The position numbers and the translations under genes were made by a program. DNA of 64,000 bases from Agarophyton chilense (taxonomy: Eukaryota; Rhodophyta; Florideophyceae; Gracilariales; Gracilariaceae): assembly GCA_030374765.1 (NCBI GenBank), contig JARGXX010000086.1, positions 992,001 to 1,056,000 of the forward strand, given 5' to 3'. Positions 48,695 through 58,925 of the stretch are shown here, piece after piece. Positions within the stretch are counted from its first letter, which is position 1, and each line of letters starts with the position of its first letter. The notes under the pieces were generated by a model that saw only the letters and a program-made list of their open reading frames with translations, did not search any database and was not told the origin of the DNA.

Positions 48695-50261
48695 GCCCTG
48701 AGCAGGTGTGCACTACTGTAGAGTTTAGTTAGTGGGCCCTACTTAGGGAGACGAGATCTGACAGTCCGAAGCTCAGAGTAAATTGGGAACCAAGGTTGGT
48801 CTTCGATACCTTTAGAGGTTCTTCGTCGCCATCGTTTCGGCCTTACAACCCGGAACGGGCTCTGGCTAGCAACGCCTGCGTAGGGACACGAATCCACTTG
48901 GGGAGTGCCCACGTTTGGGTTCCGTGCAACCACCCCCTTGGGACCGCTCAGACGACCTGCGTGCACGATACCCCGTGGGGGTTCTGCTTACTTGTTGCGT
49001 GATTTTTGTGTTTCCTTTCGAGGACAGGTTTTCGCCCCTGTATTGGGTTTCTTTTGTTGTTTCGCCCCTTTTCTGGTTCTCGGGTCCGGTGCCTGTTAGT
49101 GCCCGACCCTCGCCCCGTTTTTCCTCTTCGCCGGATTTTCCTCCATTCTTTGGGATACCCATACCCATTCCCGATCCAACGGTTTCTACCCCTCACCTCC
49201 GTCGGTACTGCCGGAATCCCCCGTGGGAGTTACATCCCACACTACGGGTGGAACGGAGGGCTCTGTCTCTGAGTCTGCCTCCCCCAGGGAGCAAGGCTTC
49301 GAACACCTTGAGAGCACTTCCCGTCGCCGGGTTTTGCTCCACACTCCTGGCGAGGTTACTGTGGAAGCTGTAGGACAATGCCCCCAAGGGGGAAAACCTA
49401 CGAAGACGTCCGGATCTTCCTCTCACGAGGTAACCGGTGCGGTAGAGCCCTCCCAGGGATCGGCGCGCAATGCCGGGTGTAAGCCGGAGCCGAACCGTCG
49501 CGACGGGCGCAGGGAGGCTGAAAGAAGCCGAGAATATCCGCCGAAGCGGTGCTTGCGTATCCTCTGAGGAGGCAAAACCCACGAGAGTGGCGAGCACGAC
49601 AGGTGTCAGTGCGAGCCGCAAGAGCGGGAGTTGCCCAATGAAGGGGAGGAAAAGGGAAGGAAAATGGGAACGGAGGCAAGAGGGCGAGGTTGACCACGAG
49701 TCGCAAGAGGGGACTCGGGAATAGCCGGCACTGCCGGGTGTAGCAAACCGTATACAGGGGCGGAACCACAAAAGTGGGAATAGATACCCAACACACGAAG
49801 GCTGCTTGAACGCCCAAGGGGGTTGGGAAGCCGTGCACCACGGGAAATCCCTCCGTAAGGAGTTGTATATCCGCGCAGGCGGTTCGACCCAGAGCCAAGA
49901 TCTGGAAGACCAAGATCACCCTTGTTGGGGAGACTTTACTGGACCGGCGGCCGCGAGGCCGGCGGCCTAAGTACTGTAGTAACCGTAGAATAGAATAAAT
50001 AAAGTCTATCCTAAATAGCTAAATGTCCGTCTACAAAGGGGCCAATCTGGCGGCCACGTGTCGCGCGGGCGCTGCGGCCACCACGTGTATGGCACCCGGT
50101 CCCGCCGGTGCATCACCGGCGTTCCGGCCATCGCCGTGAAAACGGATTACTCCTACTCATAACGAGGTTGCACGCCGGAGGCTCCGGAAAAAGCTTAAGT
50201 CCCTAAAAACCTCCCTGGAGGACGTTGCTCTTCAGAAGCCAAAAGTCCTGTAGGCGATGCG
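48695..50261. other. Flank of element 2; GC-rich repeat sequence
   Basis: Before the insertion this joined 37131. Several frames are open on both strands from 48.9 to 49.9 kb (the longest is 192 codons, minus, 49771-49193), but none has a recognisable domain and they overlap each other. A GC-rich hairpin (CGGCC, loop GCGA, GGCCG, at about 49950) precedes GCCTAAG, then AT-rich text with AATAAATAAAG near 49,995. It is probably the LTR or 3' part of element 3, whose accessory gene starts at 50,262. Confidence 0.35.
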
Positions 50262-50700
50262 ATGGCTCAGTCGTCTTCTGTGGGCGTTGACATTGCTCCG
50301 TCCTCTGCGTTGCCGCAATTTCTTGTTTCGGTCACGGCTGCCGCCGCGGACCTCCTTCATGTCTGACGTACTGTTGATACTACTGCCTCAATGGACGTTG
50401 CGACTCTCCCGAGGGAAACTTGCTCCTGGGCGCGTCGCTCGGCGCACTACGCCGCGGTGGTTCAACAGGGTCAGGATCTGAAGACCTGTATGGTCAATTT
50501 CGTGCAGCAGAATGCCCAAGTGATGTCCAAGAGGGTTACTGCCGACTTGGATGCCCGGTATAGTCTAAATCTGAGCGACCGGGAGGCTTCAGATGGTGGC
50601 GATAGTTTTTCATGTGAATCTCCGCCGATGTAGAGTGCTCGGCTCGTTGGGGCCGGTACTAGTGGTAGGAAGTCTCAATTCCTTCCCAAACCTCCTTAAT
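50262..50700 (+). pseudogene. Element 3: accessory protein, homologue of the element 1 antisense gene
   Basis: From ATG 50262 the frame reads MAQSSSVGVDIAPSSALPQF, meets TGA near 50,361, then continues from 50391: MDVATLPRETCSWARRSAHY, AAVVQQGQDLKTCMVNFVQQ, ADLDARYSLNLSDRE, SCESPP, ATG, TAG, then SARLVGAGTSG. This is the same protein as the minus-strand frame at 35506-35141 of element 1, with clear residue-level similarity but diverged DNA. Two stops break it. By analogy, element 3 would run on the minus strand with pol to the right, now lost at the Tc1 remnant. Its conservation in two elements supports a real gene. Confidence 0.65.
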
Positions 50701-51897
50701 GGCCTTTTTCAATTCTTCGTCATTGTCGAACTGCATATAACCAGAATACACTTTTCCTAGTCATATCTCCCCAAACTTTCTCAATTAAATTCAGATCTGC
50801 GGCCTTTGCTGGCCATGGTTGCGCACAAACATTATGTTCTACCAGCAAATTAAGAGCATAGTTTGCCCTATGGGTGAAAGCATTGTCTGGTGAAATATGT
50901 AAGTTGATGATTATCTAAATACTCTAGCAAAAAGACAGTAAGCCGTGCTGAAAGGTGTGGCATTATTTCTCGGCATTCTGGGTACCACTCGTACATAAGT
51001 GTGACACTCTATAAAATGACATAGCTCCCCAAACTATGACAGAATCTACATCATTTTCACGTGTTGAAACGCAACGCTGTTTCGGCTCAAATCATGCCAG
51101 TAGTATGTGAGGCCATCTACACTATCTAAATTAAACTTCTTCTCATCTGATAACACAACTCTAATCCAGTAGTGATCGCCCTTTGTGACTTAACGGCGTG
51201 CAATTAAAGGCGGTTCTTTTTACGGCCTTCATTCATTTTTGGGGCCTTCAAAAATTTTCTGTGACGAAAATGAGGTGTGGAAGACAGTCTCTGTTTAAAT
51301 TGGTAGAAGTCTAAATTGTAAATTAAAACGGGTCCTGAGATCATAGGCGCTGTGTTTTCTTGTAGAAGTACCTTTTCCTGATATCTTTAGTGCTTTTTTC
51401 GGCGTTGTATCGGGGTTAGTGCTGTTATCATTCTTTAAGAATCGCGATACGGTAGAAAGAGCTCGATTTATGCGTACTGCAATGTATCTGATTGGAATTT
51501 GTTCACCGGAAATGGCCACAATCTGTCGTTTTTCATACTCGGAAAGATATCCAGATGCCGGCATGGTCAAGGTACGTATCTGTTATTGGTGATAATGAAG
51601 CCAAAGCACTACTTGGGTAGATTACTTCTACGTGGTTTGGGGGTAATCGAGCAAAGTGTTTGGCGGGAATGTATAAAACAAATGTTTGTACGCGTTGAAT
51701 TTTCGCGGGCTTGTTTGGGCCTTTATTGATGAAGCGCACGTTGCGACAAACAGGCGCATGGAGCGGAAGGCAAGATGACATACACCGGCAAAGTGAATGA
51801 CCTGCTTTTATGTCAGTAGATTCGTTTTGTGATTGGAGGAATTCTTGCATGGTACGATGCAATTTAGTGGACGTTGCAATTCAATTTTCGGGGACTG
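50690..51897 (-). pseudogene. Tc1/mariner element remnant (copy D)
   Basis: The right end is a terminal repeat (TTTTCGGGGACTG ending at 51897, then TA). The N-terminal part is open from 51570 to 51295: SGYLSEYEKRQIVAISGEQI and VRINRALSTVSRFLKND, the helix-turn-helix. The C-terminal part near 50,880-50,700 reads DNAFTHRANYALNLLVEHNV, then WPAKAADLNLIEKVWGDM, the last Asp/Glu block. The middle is decayed by stops and frameshifts. The left terminal repeat was not found, so the element appears truncated where it meets element 3. Confidence 0.7.
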
Positions 51898-51899
51898 TA

Positions 51900-52731
51900 T
51901 CAGATGCTTCACTCACATTTCTATTTTTCAAAGTTAGTTCATTCTTGTTTTTTGTTGGGGTTATTTATGTTTACTGTAGTACCGATCGCTACCCATTGCG
52001 CTGTAGTACTCTGTCGATGTCTTGGCTGGCGGGGTCAAGCGCCAATAAATGAACATCTATCTTCTTGTTACAAAACACTGAAGGGAAATTTTGGCTTCAC
52101 TTTTTTGAGGCTGACCGCAGACGAGTTCTTTGTTTTTCGCAACGAGTATTAGGTTTTAGTTATGGAATGTTTTTCAGCTGGGTATATTTTCTGGACCAGA
52201 GTTCTCACTTGCGGAAGAATATTCCAAGGCCGACAGCCATTTATTGAATATTTCACCCATTCTGGAGCTGTACCAGGACCACCCTTCAAAACGTTTTAAG
52301 TCAAATGAGCTATTGTTACGTTATCGTGCACTCGCTCTCCAACATTCCGCAAAGCAAACATTTATATTTCACTAGAATAACGTTTCAGCAAGGAATGGCT
52401 GAAAGAACTAGAAATTCCTTGAATCCACTAAGTGGCTAGCATGAACACCCTCCAACGTGGGACTGGCTTTCTTAGTTTCAAGCAAGCCATAGACTGAAGC
52501 CCGAAATTGACCACGCTCATTGCGTAGTCGGCATTTATGTTAAGAGCGAGCGGTGTCATACGCAGCAATGTTGGATCTTCTGCAATGATGTCGAGATCAG
52601 AAGCAGCGAAATGACAAGGCGAATATAAATCATGTCGAACTTCCGACATGATGCTCTGCAGCCATGCTGAAACCAAAAGAATATGAAGACATTAATAGAA
52701 TACAAAACTCGTAGGGACATCCTACGCGAAA
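51900..52731. other. No gene recognised
   Basis: Short frames only. A minus-strand frame (52676-52428) has protein-like composition but no known motif. Includes the 3' flank of the CBM48 gene. Confidence 0.35.
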
Positions 52732-54551
52732 TCAGCATGTGGTACATCCCCTGGAACTTTTCTTCTTCTTCATCTCGCCCAATCCATCATCAGTTGTCGT
52801 TTTCCTCAACCTTTCGCCGCGACAGTCAACGGTATTTGACAAGTTATCGAGATTCGGCTCTGGATCCTCATTTACCCCAACGTATTCAGGAGACGGAATA
52901 CCCAAATTCCGACGATGGATTGGGCCAACATACCCGAATTCGCCGACTTCGACCTTCAAGGAGGGTACTTGGTTGACATCTTCGGCACTCTCGAAACACG
53001 GTATTCCAGGTGCTTCGTCTGCGTCTCCTGTTTCGGGATTAATATTTTTTGGCGAATGGTTTGCGCCTACATCAACCGACACAGCCTGAGAAATTGGCCC
53101 GGGTGCTTCATCTTCGTTTCCGGTTTCGAGGCTAACACTACGTGGTAAGTGGTTGACGTCTGTATCAACCTTGATGTCTGTATCAACCGATTCAGACTCA
53201 AAAGTCGGCATTCCGGATGCGTCAACTGCCTTTTCGGGCTCGGGACTAACGATGAATGGTGAATCGTTTGCGCGCACCTTATCCGATTTCGATTCCTCCT
53301 CATTATCAACCATCTCGAAGACTTGCGATGAAAAGTTTAGCTTTTCAAGTATCTCCACATTCACCGATACCAACTGCTGATCTCTCTCTATATAATGCTT
53401 CGGTATCAGTTGGACCTCAGTCACATGCTCCGCAGGCTCTTCATTATCTCCGGTTTCTTTAATTTCTGATGAAGTCGCATTTCCTAAGCCACCATCATTG
53501 TCATCGGGTATTGCCTCTGCTATTGTTTGAACATCATCTGCAGCGTGTCGAGAAGTAAACATCGTTCTTGAACGTCAGAGAACGTGTCCGTTGTAATCGA
53601 GCTTGAAAAAGCCTTTATTTGTTGACAGTTAGACGTACCTTGCTTTGTCCCGCCACTCGAAGTGCGGACGAGCAGCTGAACACCAGTTTCTTCGTCTGTT
53701 CTACTTTTGAGAGGCTGTAGAAGAGTATCAATGGAGTCGCAAGAGTCAGGCTGATGACCAGGCTGAGAATCTGGTGCACTCACGCTGACGACATTGTTAA
53801 AGCCTCCATAGCCATCGGACTCGATCTCGTACAGAGCGCTATGGGTCCAATGCTCGTCTACGACAAACTTGAAAATGAATCTTCCAGCGGGGAGCTCGAG
53901 AATGGTGCGCCAGGTCTGGCCTTCATCAGATAGCTCCATGTTAAAAGGGGTTTCCCACCCATCCCACGATCCCCTGATGTGTACCTTCGTATCTTTATCA
54001 TCACATGGATACGCGAATGTGATTCTTGTGGTTGGTTGGTTCGATTCAACGTGGCTCACTGTTTGGGCTCGCTCAACTGAAGGTTCTTTGTGTGTATCGC
54101 TTTCGGCTTCTTTTCTCAAATCTATATCAGCGGTGCTATCGTCCAGATCGTGGTGATGAATTTGTACCCTCGTCACCTGCCTGACAGATGCATTTGTTGA
54201 TGGGGGAGAATGAGGTGCATCAGTTCGATCCTCATTCACTCGCATATTACGCCGTGTGCCGGTACCTTCGCTTGGCAATCTGATCTCCACTTCATTGTTC
54301 CAGCCACCAAACCCGTCAGATAGTTTCTTGTAGTTGGGCGCACAGACCCATTCGTTGTCCACGACAAATTTGAAAAGAACAGTGTCAGGGCCCAGTTTCA
54401 TTTGAATTTGCCACAAGTTTGGGTTGTTTTTGTTTCTGTGAAGCGCAACAAAGGATTGCCATTCGTCCCACGACCCCTTTATCAAGACAGATTCATGATA
54501 CTGTGTTGCGAAGTATTCGAAAGTTGTGCTCACAAGCTGGTCTGAATCCAT
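52732..54551 (-). CDS. Double CBM48 (AMPK-beta-like) glucan-binding protein, two exons
   Basis: CBM48 modules bind alpha-glucans such as glycogen and starch. Exon 1 is 54551-53639, starting at MDSDQLVSTTFEYF; an upstream TTG is not needed. It has two modules: VLIKGSWDEWQSF with FKFVVDNEWVCAPNYKKLSD and GFGGWNNEVEI (residues about 20-95), and VHIRGSWDGWETPFNMEL with FIFKFVVDEHWTHSALYEIE and GYGGFNNVVSV (about 190-265). A 101-nt intron (53638-53538, AG|GTACGT to GCTGCAG) leads in phase to exon 2 (53537-52732), an acidic, disordered tail ending EMKKKKSSRGCTTC. Total 572 residues. The polybasic run and terminal CTTC suggest a lipid anchor. There is no kinase-binding ASC domain as in true AMPK-beta. 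It shares a divergent promoter region with the Smr gene. Confidence 0.82.
53538..53638 (-). other. Intron of the CBM48 gene
   Basis: The donor is AAG|GTACGT and the acceptor CACGCTGCAG|AT. It removes the two stops that otherwise separate the frames, and keeps the frame (phase 1). Length is close to the other intron seen (107 nt). Without it there would be two overlapping frames. Confidence 0.7.
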
Positions 54552-55578
54552 ACCGAGAAGAGAAATAGCGACGGTAGTCTGGGATGGTCTCAGAGATGGA
54601 TGAACGGGCCGGCGCAAAGTCGCTGAGAGCTGAAGGGGAGAGCGAGAGCAAATTCGGCTATTCTCAAAGCGGGATGACAGCGCTGATGCAGTTTGGATAA
54701 TTATGCGAATTGAGGGAAATTGAGGATTGCAGTCAGTATAGGTTGATTACTGGGAAGCATGGAGAATGGAAAGAGATGGATGGGCTGCATCACCAAGGAG
54801 ATCACAAGGGCAAATGGCAGTGACGTGTCATCTGGACAGCCACCAGGTAACAAAGTGGTGAACTGTCGCTGGATGGCGCCAACCTCGATGACCGAAATCC
54901 ATTTTGGGTTTGTGGTGAGCAGCGTCCGGATGCAGTAGTATCCGCTTGCAGAATGCACGGCAACGAGCATGATATGTGTGATGCAAAACGGAGCGTCGTG
55001 CGTGTATAATCGGGGTCCAGGCCAACCATGTCCTGCGTTCATTGGCACTTATGCCGTACGAAGGGATTATTCCTATGGTTCAAAAGATTGAACTGCCGTC
55101 CGCATCGGACCACAAACGGCTACTGAGAATACTGTCAGCAGACCGCATCTGTTGTCCGCCACAGTTTCCCCAAAGGACATGTTACTGCACAGTTTCACTT
55201 CCCCCTTCTCTAGCTAGCTCTAAAACGGCGTCGACCCGCGCACTTTAATCCATGCAAAGCGCTGTTGCAGATACAAGGGTATGGCAGTTACATCCACTGT
55301 AGTCGGTCGACATCATCTCCGTACCTGTCGCATCGTTTCCATTCACAGCCCTGCCCCTGCCAGGCATCGCGTGCTCCCAACACTGCATTATCTTTCTCAA
55401 CCCTCGAGGCTTTCGTCGCTTTTTCGCGTAACCCGTCTCTTTGAATGAAGCGGACGTGAGCGCCATACGTCTTTTTTGCGGGCAGACTTACAACTCAAAA
55501 ACTGCAACGTCATCTTCTTGTGCTAGACGTCTCACGCTTGTCAAATCTTCCTTACCGTCTGTTGTATGTATTGCAAGT
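54552..55578. other. Divergent promoter region
   Basis: About 1.0 kb between the start codons of the CBM48 and Smr genes. A T/C-rich patch (CTTCCCCCTTCTCTAGC, near 55,200) is visible. No additional gene is supported. Confidence 0.45.
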
Positions 55579-56781
55579 ATGCAAAACGGGGCTTACGACC
55601 AAAGTGGCATAAATCCCGCCACCTCAAATGAAAATGACACCGATTATGCTACAGTTGATTACGTCCTCTCGGACTTCAATGCTCTATCGTTTGTCGACAA
55701 TCCGTTCCAATCTCCGTACCCGTTTTGCGGCAATCATGAACCTACATACTCCGGATACGACAATAATATACCCTTTCCACATTCACAGCTCCCCCAGCTA
55801 AACGTGGACACCTCCCAACACCAACCTCTGCAGTTATACTCCTATTCATACCAGTTGCCCTCGTCGGAACTCCAACCTTCTGGCTCTTTCCAGACGGAAA
55901 ATTCTGGCTCTCCTCCGGCGAAGTCCACTCTTAACGCTCATGCTCCGGAGTTTGTTCCGTCGTTCGCAGTCCTCCCGGCAGAGGAACCCTTTGCAGCAGA
56001 CCATCCTCTTTACAACCCATCCCCACTGTACTCTCCCCCCGAGGCTACAGTTGAGCATGCAGTAGAAAACTTTGAACGCCAGTTTCCTCTACTACCTGGC
56101 TCTAAGACTTCCCCAAATGAAAAAGGGAAACCCGTTCTGCGGAAGGCTTTAGGTTGGCACGAAATAGAATATGAGGAACGCGAGAAAGCGAGGTGGAAGA
56201 AAAGTTTGGACGGTCTAAAGACGCTGCAATCTGGGAATGAGAGCGGAGAAGCACCAGGAGATATCGCCCCTATCACTGGAGATGTAGGGAATGTTTGGGT
56301 TTCCACAGGTCGAAGTGTCGCTGAGCTGTATGAAGAATTGAGGGCTGAGGCCGCGGAGCAAGCTTCGATTCGTAACAAATATTTCGACAGGGCAGCCGCT
56401 GCCTTCAAGAGAAATGATGGAGCAACTGCGAAAAAGATGGGCGCGTTAGGGAGAGAGGCGAATGAAAGGATGAAAGAACTACACCGCAAAGCAGCCAATG
56501 CTATTTTCGCCACCAGAAACCCACCTCACGTGCATGATGTGATTGATCTCCATGGCTTGCATGTTAACGAAGCAATAGAGAGATTGCCTTCCGCGTTAGA
56601 AGGAAAGAAGGGAAGGGTTAGGATTCTCACCGGTACTGGACACCATACGAAGGGCACAGGGAGAGCAAGATTACGCCCGGCTGTGAAGAAATGGTTGCAG
56701 GACAATGACTTCTTTTTTGAAGAAGTTGTTGATGTCAACGAATTTGTCGGCAGTTTCATTGTTGACATCAAAAACCGATGA
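55579..56781 (+). CDS. PAM2-DUF1771-Smr protein (CID7-like)
   Basis: The product is 400 residues from ATG 55579 (MQNGAYDQSGINP). The N-terminal 130 residues are Tyr/Pro/Ser/Gln-rich. A PAM2 motif, LNAHAPEFVPSF (near residue 120), is the peptide that binds the MLLE domain of poly(A)-binding protein. Next is a DUF1771 helix (ELYEELRAEAAEQASIRNKY, FKRNDGATAKKMG) and a Smr domain (DVIDLHGLHVNEAIERLPSA, then VRILTGTGHHTKGTGRARLR). The DLHGL and TGTGHHTKG blocks hold the residues linked to nuclease activity. The combination equals that of plant CTC-interacting proteins CID5-7; Smr proteins of this type (Cue2, NONU-1) cleave mRNA at stalled ribosomes. It is intact and intron-free. Confidence 0.88.
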   Translation: MQNGAYDQSGINPATSNENDTDYATVDYVLSDFNALSFVDNPFQSPYPFCGNHEPTYSGYDNNIPFPHSQLPQLNVDTSQHQPLQLYSYSYQLPSSELQPSGSFQTENSGSPPAKSTLNAHAPEFVPSFAVLPAEEPFAADHPLYNPSPLYSPPEATVEHAVENFERQFPLLPGSKTSPNEKGKPVLRKALGWHEIEYEEREKARWKKSLDGLKTLQSGNESGEAPGDIAPITGDVGNVWVSTGRSVAELYEELRAEAAEQASIRNKYFDRAAAAFKRNDGATAKKMGALGREANERMKELHRKAANAIFATRNPPHVHDVIDLHGLHVNEAIERLPSALEGKKGRVRILTGTGHHTKGTGRARLRPAVKKWLQDNDFFFEEVVDVNEFVGSFIVDIKNR

Positions 56782-57339
56782 AGAAGCGTTAAGGAATGAT
56801 TAGTACTTTTGTCCTTTGACCTTACTTCTTAACTTGTACAACAGAACGTGTCAATGTAATCAACTTCTGTGCAAATTACCATGATGGAAAAGCACAGCCT
56901 TCACCTAGAAAGAAGGCCACTGCATGTCTCTTCACCAGGCGTGAGGCTTTCAGTTTTCTTTGTAGTAGCGAAAACCGCTTCCATAATGAGCCGTGGCTTA
57001 TATTCGTTTTGTGCTTCAAGTGTATATCAATCGCACATGGCAATCCCCAGTGACTTCTTCGACCTAAACCACTTATTTGCCAACCGTTAGGTTTAAACAA
57101 TAAGAAGCATAGGGAGGCTTCTATTACCAGAATGAAAAGAAGTGGTTGTCACCAATATCATCACCTCAATCACCCTCCGCAGGTCTGATGCTCTAAAAAT
57201 CGTGAGCATAATCGTCCTATCAGCTATTGGTTTCTGCAACAAATCTTGGAAATTCCCAGCAGTCTTTCAGTACAGGTTAAAACCTCGGATAAGTGCACTC
57301 ACTACCCGCACGCTTCGCATCCTTCTCGTGAGGCGTGTA
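56782..57339. other. Intergenic, no gene seen
   Basis: 3' flank of the Smr gene. Short frames on both strands without motifs. Confidence 0.45.
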
Positions 57340-57810
57340 CAGTCCCCGAAAAACGAAACGCAACAAACAAGGAATTGCAATCCACCGCGACGCAAGTCCC
57401 TTAATCACGTAACAAACACTATCAAATAAAAGCACACCATTTGCTTATGAAGTGTCGCCATAGTTCTGTGCAACTCCCCGCGCCAATTGGCACACGTGCG
57501 TGTCATTGAAGCCGGCGCCAAAAAGAACGCGAAAAATCAACGCGCACAAACCCTTGGTTTAAAAATTGCCGCCAAAGGCAAACTTTTAAACCCAAACTGG
57601 GGCGACAATCCCACCATTCCAGTCTCTCGGAGTGCACAGTTTGCACCGTATGATACTTTTACAGCATGCCTCCACGAGGGTACCTTTCTGAATACGAGCA
57701 AGGAAAGAATCAAAGTCCATCGTAGTCAACACCTTCCCATCAGAGCGATTGAAAACTATCTCAGCCGTCCACAATCAACCATATCAAGGTTTTTTATGTT
57801 GTCGGAGTAA
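57340..57810 (+). pseudogene. Tc1/mariner 5' fragment (copy E)
   Basis: It begins with TA and a terminal repeat, CAGTCCCCGAAAAACG, at 57340, the complement of the end of copy D. The open frame 57487-57810 encodes the start of the DNA-binding domain near its end (HLPIRAIENYLSRPQSTISR), comparable to copy D (IRYIAVRINRALSTVSR). The rest of the transposase and the right end are missing. Confidence 0.55.
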
Positions 57811-58407
57811 AGCTGATTGACTAGAAGAAACCGTAGAGCGCGGAAGTTGAAACTACTGGATGGAGTGAAGGGAAATGTAAGGGTAGAATAATTAGAGTAA
57901 AATAGAGGTATATGGTTAAGGAACGCGTCTTTATAGGCTATCAAACCGCCTTTCTTTATTGAAGCAGTCCAGAAACACACAGAGAAATATAACTATCGCT
58001 TTATCAGGGCGTCGTCATTCGAAGCGACCTGTCAGTATACAAACTGTAGCTCCTACGCACTCTCAGCATCCCTTCGAGCCTTCGCTCCCCAATTTGCCTC
58101 TGTCGTATCTAAAAAATAAAGAACGACAGAGGGTGTCACCAATTGATTAATTACAACCTACATGACCCCTTTCATTCACATCTAGCCTGTCGATTTCCCG
58201 AAGGCTCATCAAACGAGGAAATGTAGACCGGTTGAGTACCATGCCTTTTTCCCTACCTTCTTTTCGGAGAGGATGTTGACCAACACACCCTATTCTTCTT
58301 TTTAGGCCGAAAACACGGTCAAAAGAATGGGTTGTACCTCCAGAAAGGGTTCCTGTAGCATCAGCTCCAGGAACATTGTCTTTCTCGATGTTCTCCATAA
58401 GAGCGAC
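57811..58407. other. No gene recognised
   Basis: A minus-strand frame (58398-58147) is open but unrecognised; it lies downstream of the copia fragment and may be its tail. Confidence 0.35.
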
Positions 58408-58848
58408 TCATAACCCATTGCGGAGTGGAATCCGGCGACGCGTCGTCATCTGATGGTCATGTTTGATTATGAAACCGGCATCAAACTCGGCACTGAAAAC
58501 CATGATTTCACCCGCCAGAGAAGAGTGAGTTATGTGGCCACACTTGCGGCTGCTGTATTCAACTAAGTTCGCATTCCCTTCCCCATCAGTGAGCACGATC
58601 ACAAGGCCAATCTGCGAAGAATAATCTTCGTTATTGGCGAGGGCAGCTGTGGTATTCCACTGAAGACTATAGAGGTCTCGGTGCAGTGGGTATCCACAGA
58701 AATAACCCCGAAAAGCGGGTGTCGCCTTGCGAGCGACGGTTCTTAGAAAAGAAGAGAGTGTGCGGAAAGCAGCCAGGTATGCCTGAACAATGGGGATAAT
58801 ACGTGAATTCACGAGGCGGATGTCCAGATGCGGCGGTACGTAATGCAC
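58408..58848 (-). pseudogene. Ty1/copia RNase H fragment
   Basis: The frame reads ANNEDYSSQIGLVIVLTDGE, then NLVEYSSRKCGHITHSSLAG, then EIMVFSAEFDAGFIIKHD. This is the copia RNase H pattern (N-x-D-x-SSQ-x-G, SSRK...SSLAGE, DAGF-x-KHD), close to the better copy at 63,075-63,650. No reverse transcriptase is joined to it. Confidence 0.65.
58708..58750. repeat. Inverted repeat partner of 59835-59880
   Basis: GTCGCCTTGCGAGCGAC here and GTCGCTCGCAAGGCGAC near 59,847 are reverse complements, with related flanks (AAGCGGGTGTC and GACGCCCGATACC). The copies are about 1.1 kb apart. Probably parts of one repeat family in opposite orientation, possibly copia ends. Confidence 0.5.
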
Positions 58849-58906
58849 ACGAGATCAGCTCGACCCTTGTGACAACACAAATAACCAAGTGACAGTGGAG
58901 AAAACA

Positions 58907-58925
58907 ACACACACACACACACACA
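58907..58925. repeat. (AC)n microsatellite
   Basis: About nine AC units. Confidence 0.9.

Noticed and set aside
49398-49919. Minus-strand frame of 173 codons in the flank of element 2.
   Set aside because: Overlaps another long frame on the same strand and a plus frame, and has no recognisable protein pattern.
49935-49970. Hairpin plus CTAA as a Helitron 3' end.
   Set aside because: The stem is only 5 bp, and neither a TC 5' end nor any Rep/helicase sequence was found.
52732-53562. Separate gene starting MFTSRHAADD downstream of the CBM48 gene.
   Set aside because: A 101-nt intron with good splice sites joins the two frames in phase, and the supposed start lies inside the intron.
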